Notes under the pieces: model-generated
The model's input: only the letters and a program-made list of their open reading frames with translations
What the model was told of the DNA's origin: nothing
Databases searched by the model: none
Assembly (NCBI GenBank): GCA_964643005.1
Contig: CAZXQI010000069.1
Location: forward strand, 1 to 19,104
Length of the DNA: 19,104 nucleotides
Direction of reading: 5' to 3'
Origin: UBA6168 sp964643005
GTDB lineage: Bacteria > Bacteroidota > Bacteroidia > Chitinophagales > Saprospiraceae
Program-made: the position numbers and the translations under genes
Part shown: positions 1 to 7,646 of the stretch, one piece after another
Layout of the letters: each line of letters begins with the position of its first letter
Numbering within the stretch: the stretch's first letter is position 1

Positions 1-506
1 TTATCGGCAGCCAGATGGATTTTTAAAAAATATTCTTTTCAGCGGCCTTTGCCTGTGCAAAATGTTGAAGCGATCGCATCATGGGGCATAGTTGAAAACT
101 TTTGAAAATTAGCCAATCATTAAAACGGGAAGCTGATAGCCTGCAAGTTGGTCTGTGACAATAAAAGCGTTGCAACGTCCCAAAGCTACTCTGTAAAACT
201 CGTAAGAGACCATATTGATTTATTTATTCTAATAACCTCTAACCGACTCCAAAAAACTCGTTTAGCGAATTTTTGTATATCCCAAAAAAACTATTTGCAG
301 ACCCGGCTTCACTTTGAAGTTGGGTTTTTTTAATTTGTTCAAAACGATACCCTCTGGCGTTTATTTCAACAATTTAAAATTCAGGCCTACGGGATTCTTT
401 AAGAGAAAGAAAGCAGAGTCTGCCTGAAAGTTGAGCGAGCACAAAGAATGTTACGAACAATTCCACATTTTCTATGTAAGCGCCTGAATCTTTCTATGCA
501 CTTGAA
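1..506. other. Gene-poor left edge
   Basis: I see no convincing protein gene here. One open frame of 61 codons (148-333, +) has no recognisable motif and runs through the terminator-like hairpin at 301-331, so I do not call it. A perfect 10-bp palindrome (CGTTGCAACG) lies at 168-177; it could be an operator half-site pair or chance. The only strong signal is the hairpin plus T-run at 301-331, which points right although no gene is visible before it. A small untranslated RNA between about 105 and 331 is possible but unsupported beyond that. Confidence 0.5.
301..331 (+). terminator. Rho-independent terminator-like hairpin
   Basis: An 11-bp stem (301-311 with 315-325, two G-U pairs in RNA) closes a 3-nt loop and runs directly into seven T (325-331). 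This is the classic intrinsic terminator layout for the + strand. No + strand gene is seen before it in the window, so what it ends is unknown. Confidence 0.6.
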
Positions 507-1727
507 TCATCCAACAGATTTAGGATAGCACAGGTAAAACTTCTTTGAGGTTTTTGTCTGCAAACCAAAATCTGTTATATGCGACATGGGCGCGACGGTT
601 CCATCCTTAAATAATATCTTGATTTCGTCTTTGGAAGTATTGTATGCCCGGTTCGTCTCTTCTCCACTGAAAACGAGATAATCCAGAAAGCCTTCAGGAA
701 AATGGCTAAAGCGGTCTGCCACCTTATCTTTTATCTCCTCAATATACAATGGGTCAAAAGCCTGGTTTTTTAATTCAATTCTAAAAAGGCGCCGTTCGAG
801 AAGGCTGTTAGCCAGAAAAGCGAGGAGCGGATCTTCATCGTCTGCAAAGCTCTTCAGCGCAGCGAAAATGTCGTGGTCGTCTAAGCGGGCAAAGTGGGCG
901 AGCACTTCTTCGAGGTCGGTATCAAAATCTTTAGAACTGAGATCCCGACAGAGGAAGTAAGCTAAGCTCGTTGAGATGTAGAGTTTCTGACCCTTGTGCG
1001 CCAATTCTTTGGCGCGTCGGAGTGTTTTCACCAACATCTGGTCGGCGACGAGGACGGTTTTGTGAAGATAAACCTGCCAGTACATCAGGCGGCGGGCTAT
1101 GAGAAATTTCTCAATAGAATAGACTCCTTTCTCTTCGACGACAAGTTCTCCGTCTTTTACCGCCAGCATTTTGATAATGCGATCGTATCCGATGACCCCC
1201 TCTGAAACGCCGGTAAAGAAACTATCGCGATTCAGATAATCCATGCGATCCATGTCGAGTTGACCGGAAATGAGTTGGTGGAGAAATTTTTTTGGATACT
1301 CATCTTTAAAAATGCGAATGGCTAAGGAAAGTTTTCCATCATAGATTTCATTGAGTCGCTCCATAAAGTGGAGAGAAATTTCTTCGTGAGAAACATTGAT
1401 AAGCGCGTGTTCTAAGGTATGCGAAAACGGTCCGTGGCCAATGTCGTGCAGGAGTATTGCAATGGAAACCGCCAGCGCTTCTTCTTCTGTGATTTCCACA
1501 TCTTTTGAACGGAGCACCTCAATGGCGTCGCCCATCAGGTGGAGCGCTCCTAAGGCATGGTGAAAGCGGGTATGCAAAGCTCCCGGATAAACGTAACTGG
1601 TCAGGCTCACCTGCTTGATCCTGCGCAATCTCTGAAAATAAGGATGCTCCACGAGGTCAAAGAGGAGGTCGTGGGAGATGCTAATAAACCCGTAAACGGG
1701 GTCGTTAAAGATTTTTCTTTTGTTCAT
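507..1727 (-). CDS. HD-superfamily phosphohydrolase (COG1078, dNTPase-like)
   Basis: This is a cytosolic metal-dependent phosphohydrolase of the HD fold, related to the YwfO/SAMHD1 dNTP triphosphohydrolase group. Numbered from the Met at 1727, the metal-site residues are His57 (in RFHHALG), His94-Asp95 (in LLHDIGHGPFSH) and Asp160 (in LDMDRMDYLNRDS), the same order as in characterised HD dNTPases. At 406 aa it is the usual family length. An in-frame Met at 1751 would add eight residues; I prefer 1727 because the protein then begins MNKRKIFNDPVYGFI, the conserved N-terminus of relatives. A possible promoter lies at 1888-1895. It is divergent from the S41 protease, with an assembly gap between them. 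The actual substrate cannot be read from sequence; dNTP or another nucleotide is the family-based guess. Confidence 0.9.
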   Translation of the reverse strand: MNKRKIFNDPVYGFISISHDLLFDLVEHPYFQRLRRIKQVSLTSYVYPGALHTRFHHALGALHLMGDAIEVLRSKDVEITEEEALAVSIAILLHDIGHGPFSHTLEHALINVSHEEISLHFMERLNEIYDGKLSLAIRIFKDEYPKKFLHQLISGQLDMDRMDYLNRDSFFTGVSEGVIGYDRIIKMLAVKDGELVVEEKGVYSIEKFLIARRLMYWQVYLHKTVLVADQMLVKTLRRAKELAHKGQKLYISTSLAYFLCRDLSSKDFDTDLEEVLAHFARLDDHDIFAALKSFADDEDPLLAFLANSLLERRLFRIELKNQAFDPLYIEEIKDKVADRFSHFPEGFLDYLVFSGEETNRAYNTSKDEIKILFKDGTVAPMSHITDFGLQTKTSKKFYLCYPKSVG

Positions 1728-1887
1728 CGTTTGTTTTTCGGCTGAAGGCATGGCGGCAATTTCCGAAAGCTTTAGAACATTAAAAAGTGTTGAAAAATAA
1801 ACTACATTGACTCATAAGCCCGGTGGTTCTAAAATGTCGGCCTGAAGTTTATACTTCGTGAATTTATTTTTAACACAATCATTATTT

Positions 1888-1895
1888 CAAAATTA
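1888..1895 (-). promoter_or_regulatory. Candidate Bacteroidota -7 element for the HD hydrolase
   Basis: On the minus strand this reads TAATTTTG, an exact match to the Bacteroidota -7 consensus TAnnTTTG. At the standard 19-bp spacing the -33 position reads TTA rather than TTG. It would give a leader of roughly 150 nt to the start at 1727. Confidence 0.4.
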
Positions 1896-2017
1896 CGTCT
1901 TTAAGACCAGCGGTTAATAACCGGTTAAAGTTCCGGTTTAGATTAAATCATTGACAAACATTTTACTGTAAACAAAGTATCCTTGTTGCAATTTTTGCAT
2001 AAAGGCATTTGCCCGTA

Positions 2018-2027
2018 NNNNNNNNNN
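2018..2027. other. Assembly gap (10 N)
   Basis: Ten consecutive N form a round-number placeholder, the usual sign of two contigs joined by a scaffolder. The true distance and any sequence between the flanks are unknown, so the divergent arrangement of the neighbours should be treated as provisional. Confidence 0.97.
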
Positions 2028-2235
2028 GTCTTCAAAATTGAAATTTGAAATAATTAAAAGTATTAAGCCAGATTATTCCTCCCTATCTCTCGAAGGTTGG
2101 CTGCAAGCAGGGAAAACAAGGCAGCGTGTCAGCCGATATCTGGTTTCTTATTTGCTAAGCATCAATTGCTAAAAAAAGATAATGTCCGATCAGTCGAATT
2201 TATCCTCATTTTTAAAACTCATAAAAGAAGTGATT

Positions 2236-4326
2236 ATGAAAAACAGAGGCATTCTGCTTGCGCTTACTGCAGCCGCAGCCTTGTTCCTTGCATTTTATCC
2301 CTCCATAAACAATTCCCAGAAAGAGGCAACCCTGATAAAATCCATCATAGCAGAGCTCAATTTCTACCATTACCACCCGCTCGAAATCAATGACAGCTTT
2401 TCCGTAAAAGCCTTTAATTTATTTCTCACCAGACTGGATGGCGGGCGCCGCTGGTTCACGGAAGACGATATCAATCAATTAGAAGTCTGGAAATACAAGC
2501 TGGATGACGAAGCCAACGATGGCACTTTTGCCTTTCTCGATCTGGCGGTACAACTTCAAAATACAAGTTTGAAAAAAACACAAAACTGGTACAGGGAAAT
2601 ACTGAGTCAGCCCTTCGATTTTACCCAAAAGGGAAGTATTCAGATAGATGGGAAAAAGAAAGAAATCGCCAGAGACGACGATGCTTTAAAGAAATACTGG
2701 TCTGAGTCTCTGAAGTGGGAAACCCTAAGCCGCCTGATGGAAAAACTCGAAAAGAAAGAAAAGGGCGATGAAGATTTCAAAGATAAATCGGAGGAAGAAC
2801 TGGAAGCGGAAGCCCGCAAAGACGTACTAAAGGTTTATGATGATTGGTATGTCCGCCTCGATAAGCGCAAACGCACAGACTACCTCAGTTCCTACCTGAA
2901 TACTTTCACCAACATTTACGACCCGCACACGGAGTACTACGAGCCGATTGACAAGCAGAATTTCGACATCGGCATGTCTGGTCGCTTAGAAGGTATCGGC
3001 GCCAGGCTGCAGACCGATGGAGACTTTACAAAAGTGAACGAAATCATTGTGGGCGGGCCGGCCTGGAAGCAGGGTGCACTGAAAGCCAACGACCAGATTT
3101 TAAAAGTAGCTCAGGGAAACGAAGCCGAATGGACGGAGATCAATGGAATGGTTATCAACGATGTGGTTCAGCTCATTCGGGGAAAACCCGGAACTAAAGT
3201 TCGCCTGTTCGTCAAAAGAGCAGAAGGCGGAACGGCAGAGATTGAAATCATTCGGGACGTGGTTATCATTGAAGAAGGTTTCGCTAAATCCCTCATTATC
3301 GAAGCGCCCCGGCAGGAGCGGATAGGCTACATTTATCTACCCAAGTTTTACGCTGATTTCAACGATAAAAACGGACGTCGCTGCTCTGACGATATTGCCA
3401 TTGAATTGGAGAAACTGAAGCAGTCGGACATAAAAGGTATCATCCTCGACCTGCGCAGCAACGGTGGCGGCTCCCTTCGGGATGTGGTAAAAATGGGTGG
3501 GTTCTTTATTGAGGAAGGCCCTATCGTACAGGTAAAGTCCAGAGAACGCAGGCCGGAAGTACTAACGGACGACGATCCCAGCGTACAATACGGAGGGCCT
3601 TTAATTGTAATGGTCAATCAGTATAGCGCTTCTGCTTCTGAGATTTTAGCAGCTGCCCTACAGGATTACGGCAGGGCTGTTATAGTAGGCTCGCCTACCT
3701 TTGGAAAGGGGACGGTTCAACGCTTCTTCGACTTAGATGCTTTGGTGAGAGGTAATTCCGACGTAAAACCTTTGGGAGAGATAAAGTTAACCGTCCAGAA
3801 GTTTTTTCGGGTGAATGGAGGTTCTACGCAACTGAAAGGCGTAACGCCTGATATCATTTTCCCCGATCCTTCGATTTATCTCGAAACAGGTGAAAAAGAC
3901 GAGGATTTTCCAATGGCATGGACGCATATTGACCCTGTACCTTATAGCCAACAGGTATATAATCTGAGCAATCTCTCCATTATTAAAGGTAGAGCCACAG
4001 ACCGCATCAACAACAATGAGATCTTTCAGAAAATAGACGAGCGCGCCAGGAGAATCAAACAGATACGCGATAACTCTACTCATCCTCTTAATCTCAAGGA
4101 GTACCAGGCTGAGAATGAACAGCTAAAAGCACAGGACAAGGAATACAACAAGTTATTTGAAAATGAAGTCCTGACGGACGTAAGGAACCTTCCCGTTGAC
4201 CTGCCTGGAATCGAAGCAGACGAGGGCAGGAAAGCCAGAAATGACGATTGGTTGAAAAACATCAAAAAGGATGTTTACCTATTCGAAACGATCAATATCA
4301 TGCACGACATGCTGAGGATTAACTGA
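2236..4326 (+). CDS. prc: Carboxy-terminal processing (tail-specific) protease, family S41
   Basis: This is a periplasmic serine protease that trims or degrades proteins from their C-terminus, of the Prc/Tsp type. Numbered from the Met at 2236 (696 aa): an N-terminal hydrophobic export segment (about 5-22), a helical N-terminal region, a PDZ domain at about 250-335 (starting GIGARL) for recognising substrate tails, then the S41 catalytic core. Catalytic Ser466 lies in NQYSASASEI and Lys491 in FGKGTVQ. Their 25-residue spacing and Asp477 between them match the Ser/Asp/Lys set of E. coli Prc. The C-terminal helical part (about 585-690) resembles the DUF3340 region of long Prc-type members. The start at 2236 is chosen over an in-frame Met at 2182 because it puts the signal sequence at the extreme N-terminus. 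A possible weak terminator follows. Confidence 0.93.
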   Translation: MKNRGILLALTAAAALFLAFYPSINNSQKEATLIKSIIAELNFYHYHPLEINDSFSVKAFNLFLTRLDGGRRWFTEDDINQLEVWKYKLDDEANDGTFAFLDLAVQLQNTSLKKTQNWYREILSQPFDFTQKGSIQIDGKKKEIARDDDALKKYWSESLKWETLSRLMEKLEKKEKGDEDFKDKSEEELEAEARKDVLKVYDDWYVRLDKRKRTDYLSSYLNTFTNIYDPHTEYYEPIDKQNFDIGMSGRLEGIGARLQTDGDFTKVNEIIVGGPAWKQGALKANDQILKVAQGNEAEWTEINGMVINDVVQLIRGKPGTKVRLFVKRAEGGTAEIEIIRDVVIIEEGFAKSLIIEAPRQERIGYIYLPKFYADFNDKNGRRCSDDIAIELEKLKQSDIKGIILDLRSNGGGSLRDVVKMGGFFIEEGPIVQVKSRERRPEVLTDDDPSVQYGGPLIVMVNQYSASASEILAAALQDYGRAVIVGSPTFGKGTVQRFFDLDALVRGNSDVKPLGEIKLTVQKFFRVNGGSTQLKGVTPDIIFPDPSIYLETGEKDEDFPMAWTHIDPVPYSQQVYNLSNLSIIKGRATDRINNNEIFQKIDERARRIKQIRDNSTHPLNLKEYQAENEQLKAQDKEYNKLFENEVLTDVRNLPVDLPGIEADEGRKARNDDWLKNIKKDVYLFETINIMHDMLRIN

Positions 4327-4331
4327 TAGTC

Positions 4332-4370
4332 GGCTTAACAACTACTTTGTAGAAAGCCATTGCTTTTTTT
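4332..4370 (+). terminator. Possible intrinsic terminator after the S41 protease
   Basis: GGCTT (4332-4336) pairs with AAGCC (4354-4358) around an inner CTAC/GTAG hairpin with a TTT loop, and seven T follow at 4364-4370. The stem is interrupted by an internal bulge, so this is weak. If inactive, the barrel gene at 4465 could be read through from the protease. Confidence 0.35.
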
Positions 4371-4464
4371 GGATAGGATTTTTTGCTTAAAATGAACCGA
4401 TTTAAAGCTTTTTGAAAACCAACTATTCATCGTTGGTCACATCTACATGTTAAAATACTTAAGT

Positions 4465-5085
4465 ATGAAAAAGGCTATTTTCATTTCATTCCTTGCGCTT
4501 TTTGCCGCCCAGTTATCGGCTCAACGATTTGACAATCGAGATGAAACCCTTTTTAATCGCAGCCAGCGGAGCGGTTTTTTTGTTTCCCCAATTATTGAGT
4601 ACAGCAATTTTGACAAAGATTGGACAACAGCTACAGGAGGAGGTCTCGCCTTTATCAGCGGCGACCTGTTTTTTGGAGCCTACGGCATGGGAATGACCAA
4701 TCTCAACCACATCGTCAAAGGGGGATTTAACAGATTAGATATGGGGCATGGGGGCTTCTGGATAGGCTACGTTCTGCCACAACACAAGGTCCTCCACCTG
4801 TTTACCAGCATAAAAGCAGGTTGGGGAGCTCTCGATATAGATTTTGATGGAAAGCCGCATTATAAAGATTCCTTCTTCGCCGTTACGCCGGAGGCAGGTC
4901 TTGAGGTCAATGTCTTTAGATGGCTTCGTTTAGCGGGAACCGTTGGCTATCGCTTCATGAATGGGCTTAACGACTCAGCCGGCTTCGACAAAAATGATTT
5001 TCAAACCACCACTGGTTCGCTCACCATTCGCGTTGGCGGCTTTGGAAGAAGTTCCCATTCGCGCGTAAATACGGGCAGCAATTAA
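4465..5085 (+). CDS. Predicted outer-membrane beta-barrel protein
   Basis: Function not recognised. From the Met at 4465 the protein is 206 aa. It opens with a clear signal peptide (MKKAIFISFLALFAAQLSAQ, cleavage likely after LSA), followed by no internal hydrophobic helix. The mature part is rich in alternating aromatic/glycine strands (for example FFGAYGMGM, GGFWIGYVL, LFTSIKAGWGALDIDF, WLRLAGTVGYRFM) and ends in a strand TIRVGGFG, which fits a small eight-strand-type outer-membrane barrel. An in-frame Met at 4447 would add six residues ahead of the signal peptide and is less likely. No conserved TAnnTTTG promoter is seen in the 138 nt before it, so co-transcription with the upstream protease is possible. 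Confidence 0.7.
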   Translation: MKKAIFISFLALFAAQLSAQRFDNRDETLFNRSQRSGFFVSPIIEYSNFDKDWTTATGGGLAFISGDLFFGAYGMGMTNLNHIVKGGFNRLDMGHGGFWIGYVLPQHKVLHLFTSIKAGWGALDIDFDGKPHYKDSFFAVTPEAGLEVNVFRWLRLAGTVGYRFMNGLNDSAGFDKNDFQTTTGSLTIRVGGFGRSSHSRVNTGSN

Positions 5086-5260
5086 TTAAAATCTACAGGC
5101 CAATCTTTGATAGTTTCGCCTGCTCTGCTGCCAAAACAGAAACCTCGTTTCATAAGCTGCGTAAAGGAAGTTCAGCACAGTTTGTTTTAATGATTAGATG
5201 ATATCAGCGTGCTTTTCAAATATTTAAGTGATTGGGAATCTTTTCTTTCTAAAAATCCTA

Positions 5261-5268
5261 TATTTTTG
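5261..5268 (+). promoter_or_regulatory. Candidate distal -7 element
   Basis: TATTTTTG matches the Bacteroidota TAnnTTTG element exactly. A TTG at 5232-5234 is 26 bp upstream, longer than the usual 19. It would make a leader of about 220 nt for the regulator at 5492, so it may be secondary or chance in this T-rich stretch. Confidence 0.25.
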
Positions 5269-5414
5269 TAGTTCTCGTCATTGCGCCCATCGTCTTAAAT
5301 CTCTTCAAGAAAATCAACAAAACTCAACTTCTTTACCGATTTAGCTAAGCAGATTGCCCAGGAATTGCCCTGTCCTCCTTTTTGTAAATAAAAGAAGGAT
5401 TGAAACCAAATTCT

Positions 5415-5422
5415 TAATTTTG
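5415..5422 (+). promoter_or_regulatory. Candidate proximal promoter of the sigma-54 regulator
   Basis: TAATTTTG matches TAnnTTTG exactly and lies about 70 nt before the ATG, with an A/T-rich leader typical of Bacteroidota translation initiation. No TTG at the consensus -33 distance. Confidence 0.45.
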
Positions 5423-5491
5423 GCGTAAAGTCTAATTAGCACTTAATTTTAAAAATATATAATCTACTGAAAATTAAAAGAATAATCTCAC

Positions 5492-6664
5492 ATGGCTAGG
5501 ATATTAATTGTTGACGATGAAACGCCAATCCGCCGTACGCTCAAGGAAATCCTCGAGTTTGAAAAGTTTAAGGTGGACGAGGCTGGCGATGGGTTGGAAT
5601 GCCTTGCCCAGTTGAAAAAAAACCAGTACGACGTCATCCTCATGGATATTAAAATGCCCAAAATGGATGGAATGGAGACCTTGGATCAGGTGCAAAACAT
5701 CGCTCCCGATACGCCGGTCATCATGATTTCCGGGCATGCAAACATTGACACCGCAGTAGAAGCTGTGAAAAAGGGCGCCTTTGATTTCATCTCCAAGCCG
5801 CCGGATTTGAATAGGCTTCTGATAACTGTGCGCAATGCTATGGACAAATCGAGCCTAATAACCGAGTCCAGAACTCTGAAGCAAAAAATTTCCATCCACA
5901 AGACGCAGGAAATGATTGGCGACTCAGAGCGGATGAGGAAAATAAAAGAAACTATAGATCGCGTAGCCCCGACTGAAGCCAGAATCCTCATCACCGGCCA
6001 AAATGGTACGGGAAAAGAATTAGTTGCCCGCTGGATTCACGAAAAGAGCAATCGAGTCAAAGGCCCCATCGTGGAAGTGAACTGCGCAGCTATTCCTTCC
6101 GAACTTATTGAGAGCGAGTTGTTTGGCCATGAAAAAGGCGCCTTTACTTCGGCTCACAAACAGCGACTTGGAAAATTTGAACAGGCTAACGGCGGCACGA
6201 TTTTTTTAGATGAAGTCGGAGATATGAGCTTGGACGCTCAAGCAAAAGTGCTTCGGGTGCTTCAGGAAAGCAAAATCACAAAAGTTGGAGGAGACAGAGA
6301 AATCAAAGTAGATGTGCGAGTAATCGCCGCTACCAACAAGGATCTTCCAAAAGAAATTGAAGCTAACCGTTTTAGGGAAGACCTGTATCATCGCTTAGCC
6401 GTGATCATTATTGAGGTGCCGCCCCTTAACGATCGCCGGGACGATATCCCTCAATTGGTAGCGCATTTCATCAACTTAGTCTGCACCGATTACGGTATCC
6501 CGCCTAAGAAAATCACAAAAGAAGCTATCGCTGCGCTGCAAAATGTCAACTGGACGGGCAACATTAGGGAATTACGAAATGTTGTTGAACGACTTATCAT
6601 CCTCAGCGACAATGAAATTACTGCTACAGACGTACAGAATTATGTAGGGCCTTTTGGCCGATAA
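5492..6664 (+). CDS. NtrC-type response regulator / sigma-54 activator ATPase lacking the HTH domain
   Basis: This is a cytosolic two-component response regulator that should couple phosphorylation to ATP-driven remodelling of sigma-54 RNA polymerase. The receiver domain (1-120) has acidic pocket Asp8-Asp9, phospho-acceptor Asp52 (YDVILMDIKMPKMDG), Ser80 and Lys102. The AAA+ domain (about 140-365) has Walker A GQNGTGKE (169-176), Walker B IFLDE with Asp240-Glu241, and a sigma-54 contact loop reading GAFTSA (216-221) instead of GAFTGA. Arg295 and Arg301 are candidate arginine fingers, and sensor II is in WTGNIRELRN. The protein stops at residue 390, shortly after the AAA+ lid, so the Fis-type helix-turn-helix of NtrC is absent. 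From memory, HTH-less regulators of this length are common in Bacteroidota, so this is probably natural rather than a truncation. No partner kinase is adjacent. It may act without specific enhancer binding or through a partner. Confidence 0.92.
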   Translation: MARILIVDDETPIRRTLKEILEFEKFKVDEAGDGLECLAQLKKNQYDVILMDIKMPKMDGMETLDQVQNIAPDTPVIMISGHANIDTAVEAVKKGAFDFISKPPDLNRLLITVRNAMDKSSLITESRTLKQKISIHKTQEMIGDSERMRKIKETIDRVAPTEARILITGQNGTGKELVARWIHEKSNRVKGPIVEVNCAAIPSELIESELFGHEKGAFTSAHKQRLGKFEQANGGTIFLDEVGDMSLDAQAKVLRVLQESKITKVGGDREIKVDVRVIAATNKDLPKEIEANRFREDLYHRLAVIIIEVPPLNDRRDDIPQLVAHFINLVCTDYGIPPKKITKEAIAALQNVNWTGNIRELRNVVERLIILSDNEITATDVQNYVGPFGR

Positions 6665-6729
6665 AAGTTTGATAATAAAGAATATTGTAGTTGCTTAAGA
6701 GCCATTATTCATAGAGCGCGCCAGGCAAT

Positions 6730-6737
6730 TATCTTTG
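6730..6737 (+). promoter_or_regulatory. Candidate promoter for the LOG-family gene
   Basis: TATCTTTG matches TAnnTTTG exactly, with TTC (two of three TTG bases) at the 19-bp-spaced -33 position. Transcription from here would carry the hairpin at 6771-6806 in the 5' leader. Confidence 0.45.
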
Positions 6738-6770
6738 AAAGCATCTTTTTTTAAAATAAGGTAACGAAAT

Positions 6771-6806
6771 CACAAGCCTGCTTCGAGTTTTCGGAGCAGG
6801 CTTGTG
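6771..6806 (+). terminator. Strong hairpin between regulator and LOG gene
   Basis: CACAAGCCTGCT (6771-6782) pairs perfectly with AGCAGGCTTGTG (6795-6806), and the stem extends inward by about three more pairs. There is no T-run on the right side, so it is not a textbook intrinsic terminator. It could terminate the regulator transcript with a protein factor, act as a 3'-end stabiliser, or, given the candidate promoter at 6730, sit in the leader of the LOG gene. Confidence 0.45.
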
Positions 6807-6876
6807 CTTGTGAAGATAAATCCTAATCCTGTTTTCAAGGATGAAAACAAGGTCTGGAACTAAACTTTTTAGTGCA

Positions 6877-7599
6877 ATGGACAAGAGAAACAACCAGCCA
6901 GCAATCAGACAACAGATGAGGAAATGGAGTCAGTTGAAGGGAGAGAACTCCTGGACTATGTTCAAAGTCATCTCGGAATTCGTAGATGGGTTCGAGAAAC
7001 TAAACAGGATTGGCCCCTGCGTTTCCATTTTTGGCTCGGCTCGTACCAAATCCGACAATCCATATTACAAAACGGCTGTAGAAATTGCACGGCGAGTGAC
7101 AGAGGAAGGCTGGGGAGTCATCACCGGCGGCGGTCCCGGCATCATGGAGGCCGGCAACAAGGGCGCTTCTTTGTATGGAGGCACTTCCGTCGGACTCAAT
7201 ATCAACCTTCCCTTTGAGCAGCATCACAATCAGTATATTGACCCGGATAAAAGCTTAGATCACCGGTATTTTTTTGTGCGCAAGGTCTTATTCGTGAAAT
7301 ACGCTCAGGCCTTCGTCGTACTGCCTGGCGGGTTCGGAACCTTAGACGAGCTCTTCGAGGTATTGACGCTTCAGCAGACCCATCGCATCGAACGAGCGCC
7401 TGTTATTATGGTGGGCAAGTCATTTTGGCAAGGGCTAATTGGCTGGATAAAGGAAAGAATGTTAGAAGGCGAGCGTAATATTGGACCAGATGACCTCAAC
7501 TTATTTTGGTTAGTGGACGACCCCGAGGAGGTAGTCAAAATTATTACAGACTTCTACGCCGAAGGCAATAACCTACGACCCAACTACGAACTGGAGTAA
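6877..7599 (+). CDS. LOG-family (TIGR00730) nucleotide phosphoribohydrolase
   Basis: This is a cytosolic Rossmann-fold protein of the 'lonely guy' family, whose characterised members hydrolyse nucleoside 5'-monophosphates (cytokinin ribotides in plants, AMP or other NMPs in bacteria) to base plus ribose 5-phosphate. In numbering from the Met at 6841, the first signature GGGPGIMEAGNKGA is at 96-109 and the second, PGGFGTLDE, at 162-170. Both are intact. An N-terminal extension of about 50 residues precedes the core, as in the longer LOG subgroup. Two starts are possible: Met at 6841 (252 aa) or Met at 6877 (240 aa, MDKRNNQPAIR). I chose 6877 because the extra twelve residues show no recognisable conserved feature, but this is uncertain. 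It is convergent with the glycosyltransferase, with only 47 nt between them and no clear terminator. Confidence 0.88.
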   Translation: MDKRNNQPAIRQQMRKWSQLKGENSWTMFKVISEFVDGFEKLNRIGPCVSIFGSARTKSDNPYYKTAVEIARRVTEEGWGVITGGGPGIMEAGNKGASLYGGTSVGLNINLPFEQHHNQYIDPDKSLDHRYFFVRKVLFVKYAQAFVVLPGGFGTLDELFEVLTLQQTHRIERAPVIMVGKSFWQGLIGWIKERMLEGERNIGPDDLNLFWLVDDPEEVVKIITDFYAEGNNLRPNYELE

Positions 7600-7646
7600 A
7601 TACTCAGCAGGGTCTTTTAAAAATTGAATTTATTACAGGGCGACTA

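Larger units (their letters stand above)
1752..2235. other. Divergent intergenic region with assembly gap
   Basis: This AT-rich region separates the leftward HD hydrolase from the rightward S41 protease. It holds the N-run at 2018-2027 and a candidate leftward promoter at 1888-1895. Open frames around 2097-2393 and 2182-2235 are not supported as genes: the first overlaps the protease in another frame, and the second is only an upstream extension of it. I find no perfect TAnnTTTG element for the protease to the right of the gap, so its promoter may be divergent in sequence or lost in the gap. Confidence 0.6.
5086..5491. other. Intergenic region before the sigma-54 regulator
   Basis: No gene is seen in these 406 nt. 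Two exact TAnnTTTG elements on the + strand (5261-5268 and 5415-5422) suggest one or two promoters for the regulator. Neither has a TTG at the preferred 19-bp upstream spacing. I see no strong terminator for the barrel gene. Confidence 0.5.

Noticed and set aside
148..333. Open frame of 61 codons on the + strand
   Set aside because: No motif, no homology I recognise, and it runs across the terminator hairpin at 301-331.
2182..2235. Longer N-terminus of the S41 protease
   Set aside because: It would add 18 residues before a clean signal sequence that starts at the Met at 2236.
2097..2393. Open frame of 98 codons on the + strand
   Set aside because: It overlaps the start of the S41 protease in another frame and has no features.
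6665..6840. Frameshifted HTH remnant after the sigma-54 regulator
   Set aside because: I looked for a Fis-like helix-turn-helix by eye after the stop and saw only AT-rich spacer, a promoter element and a hairpin.
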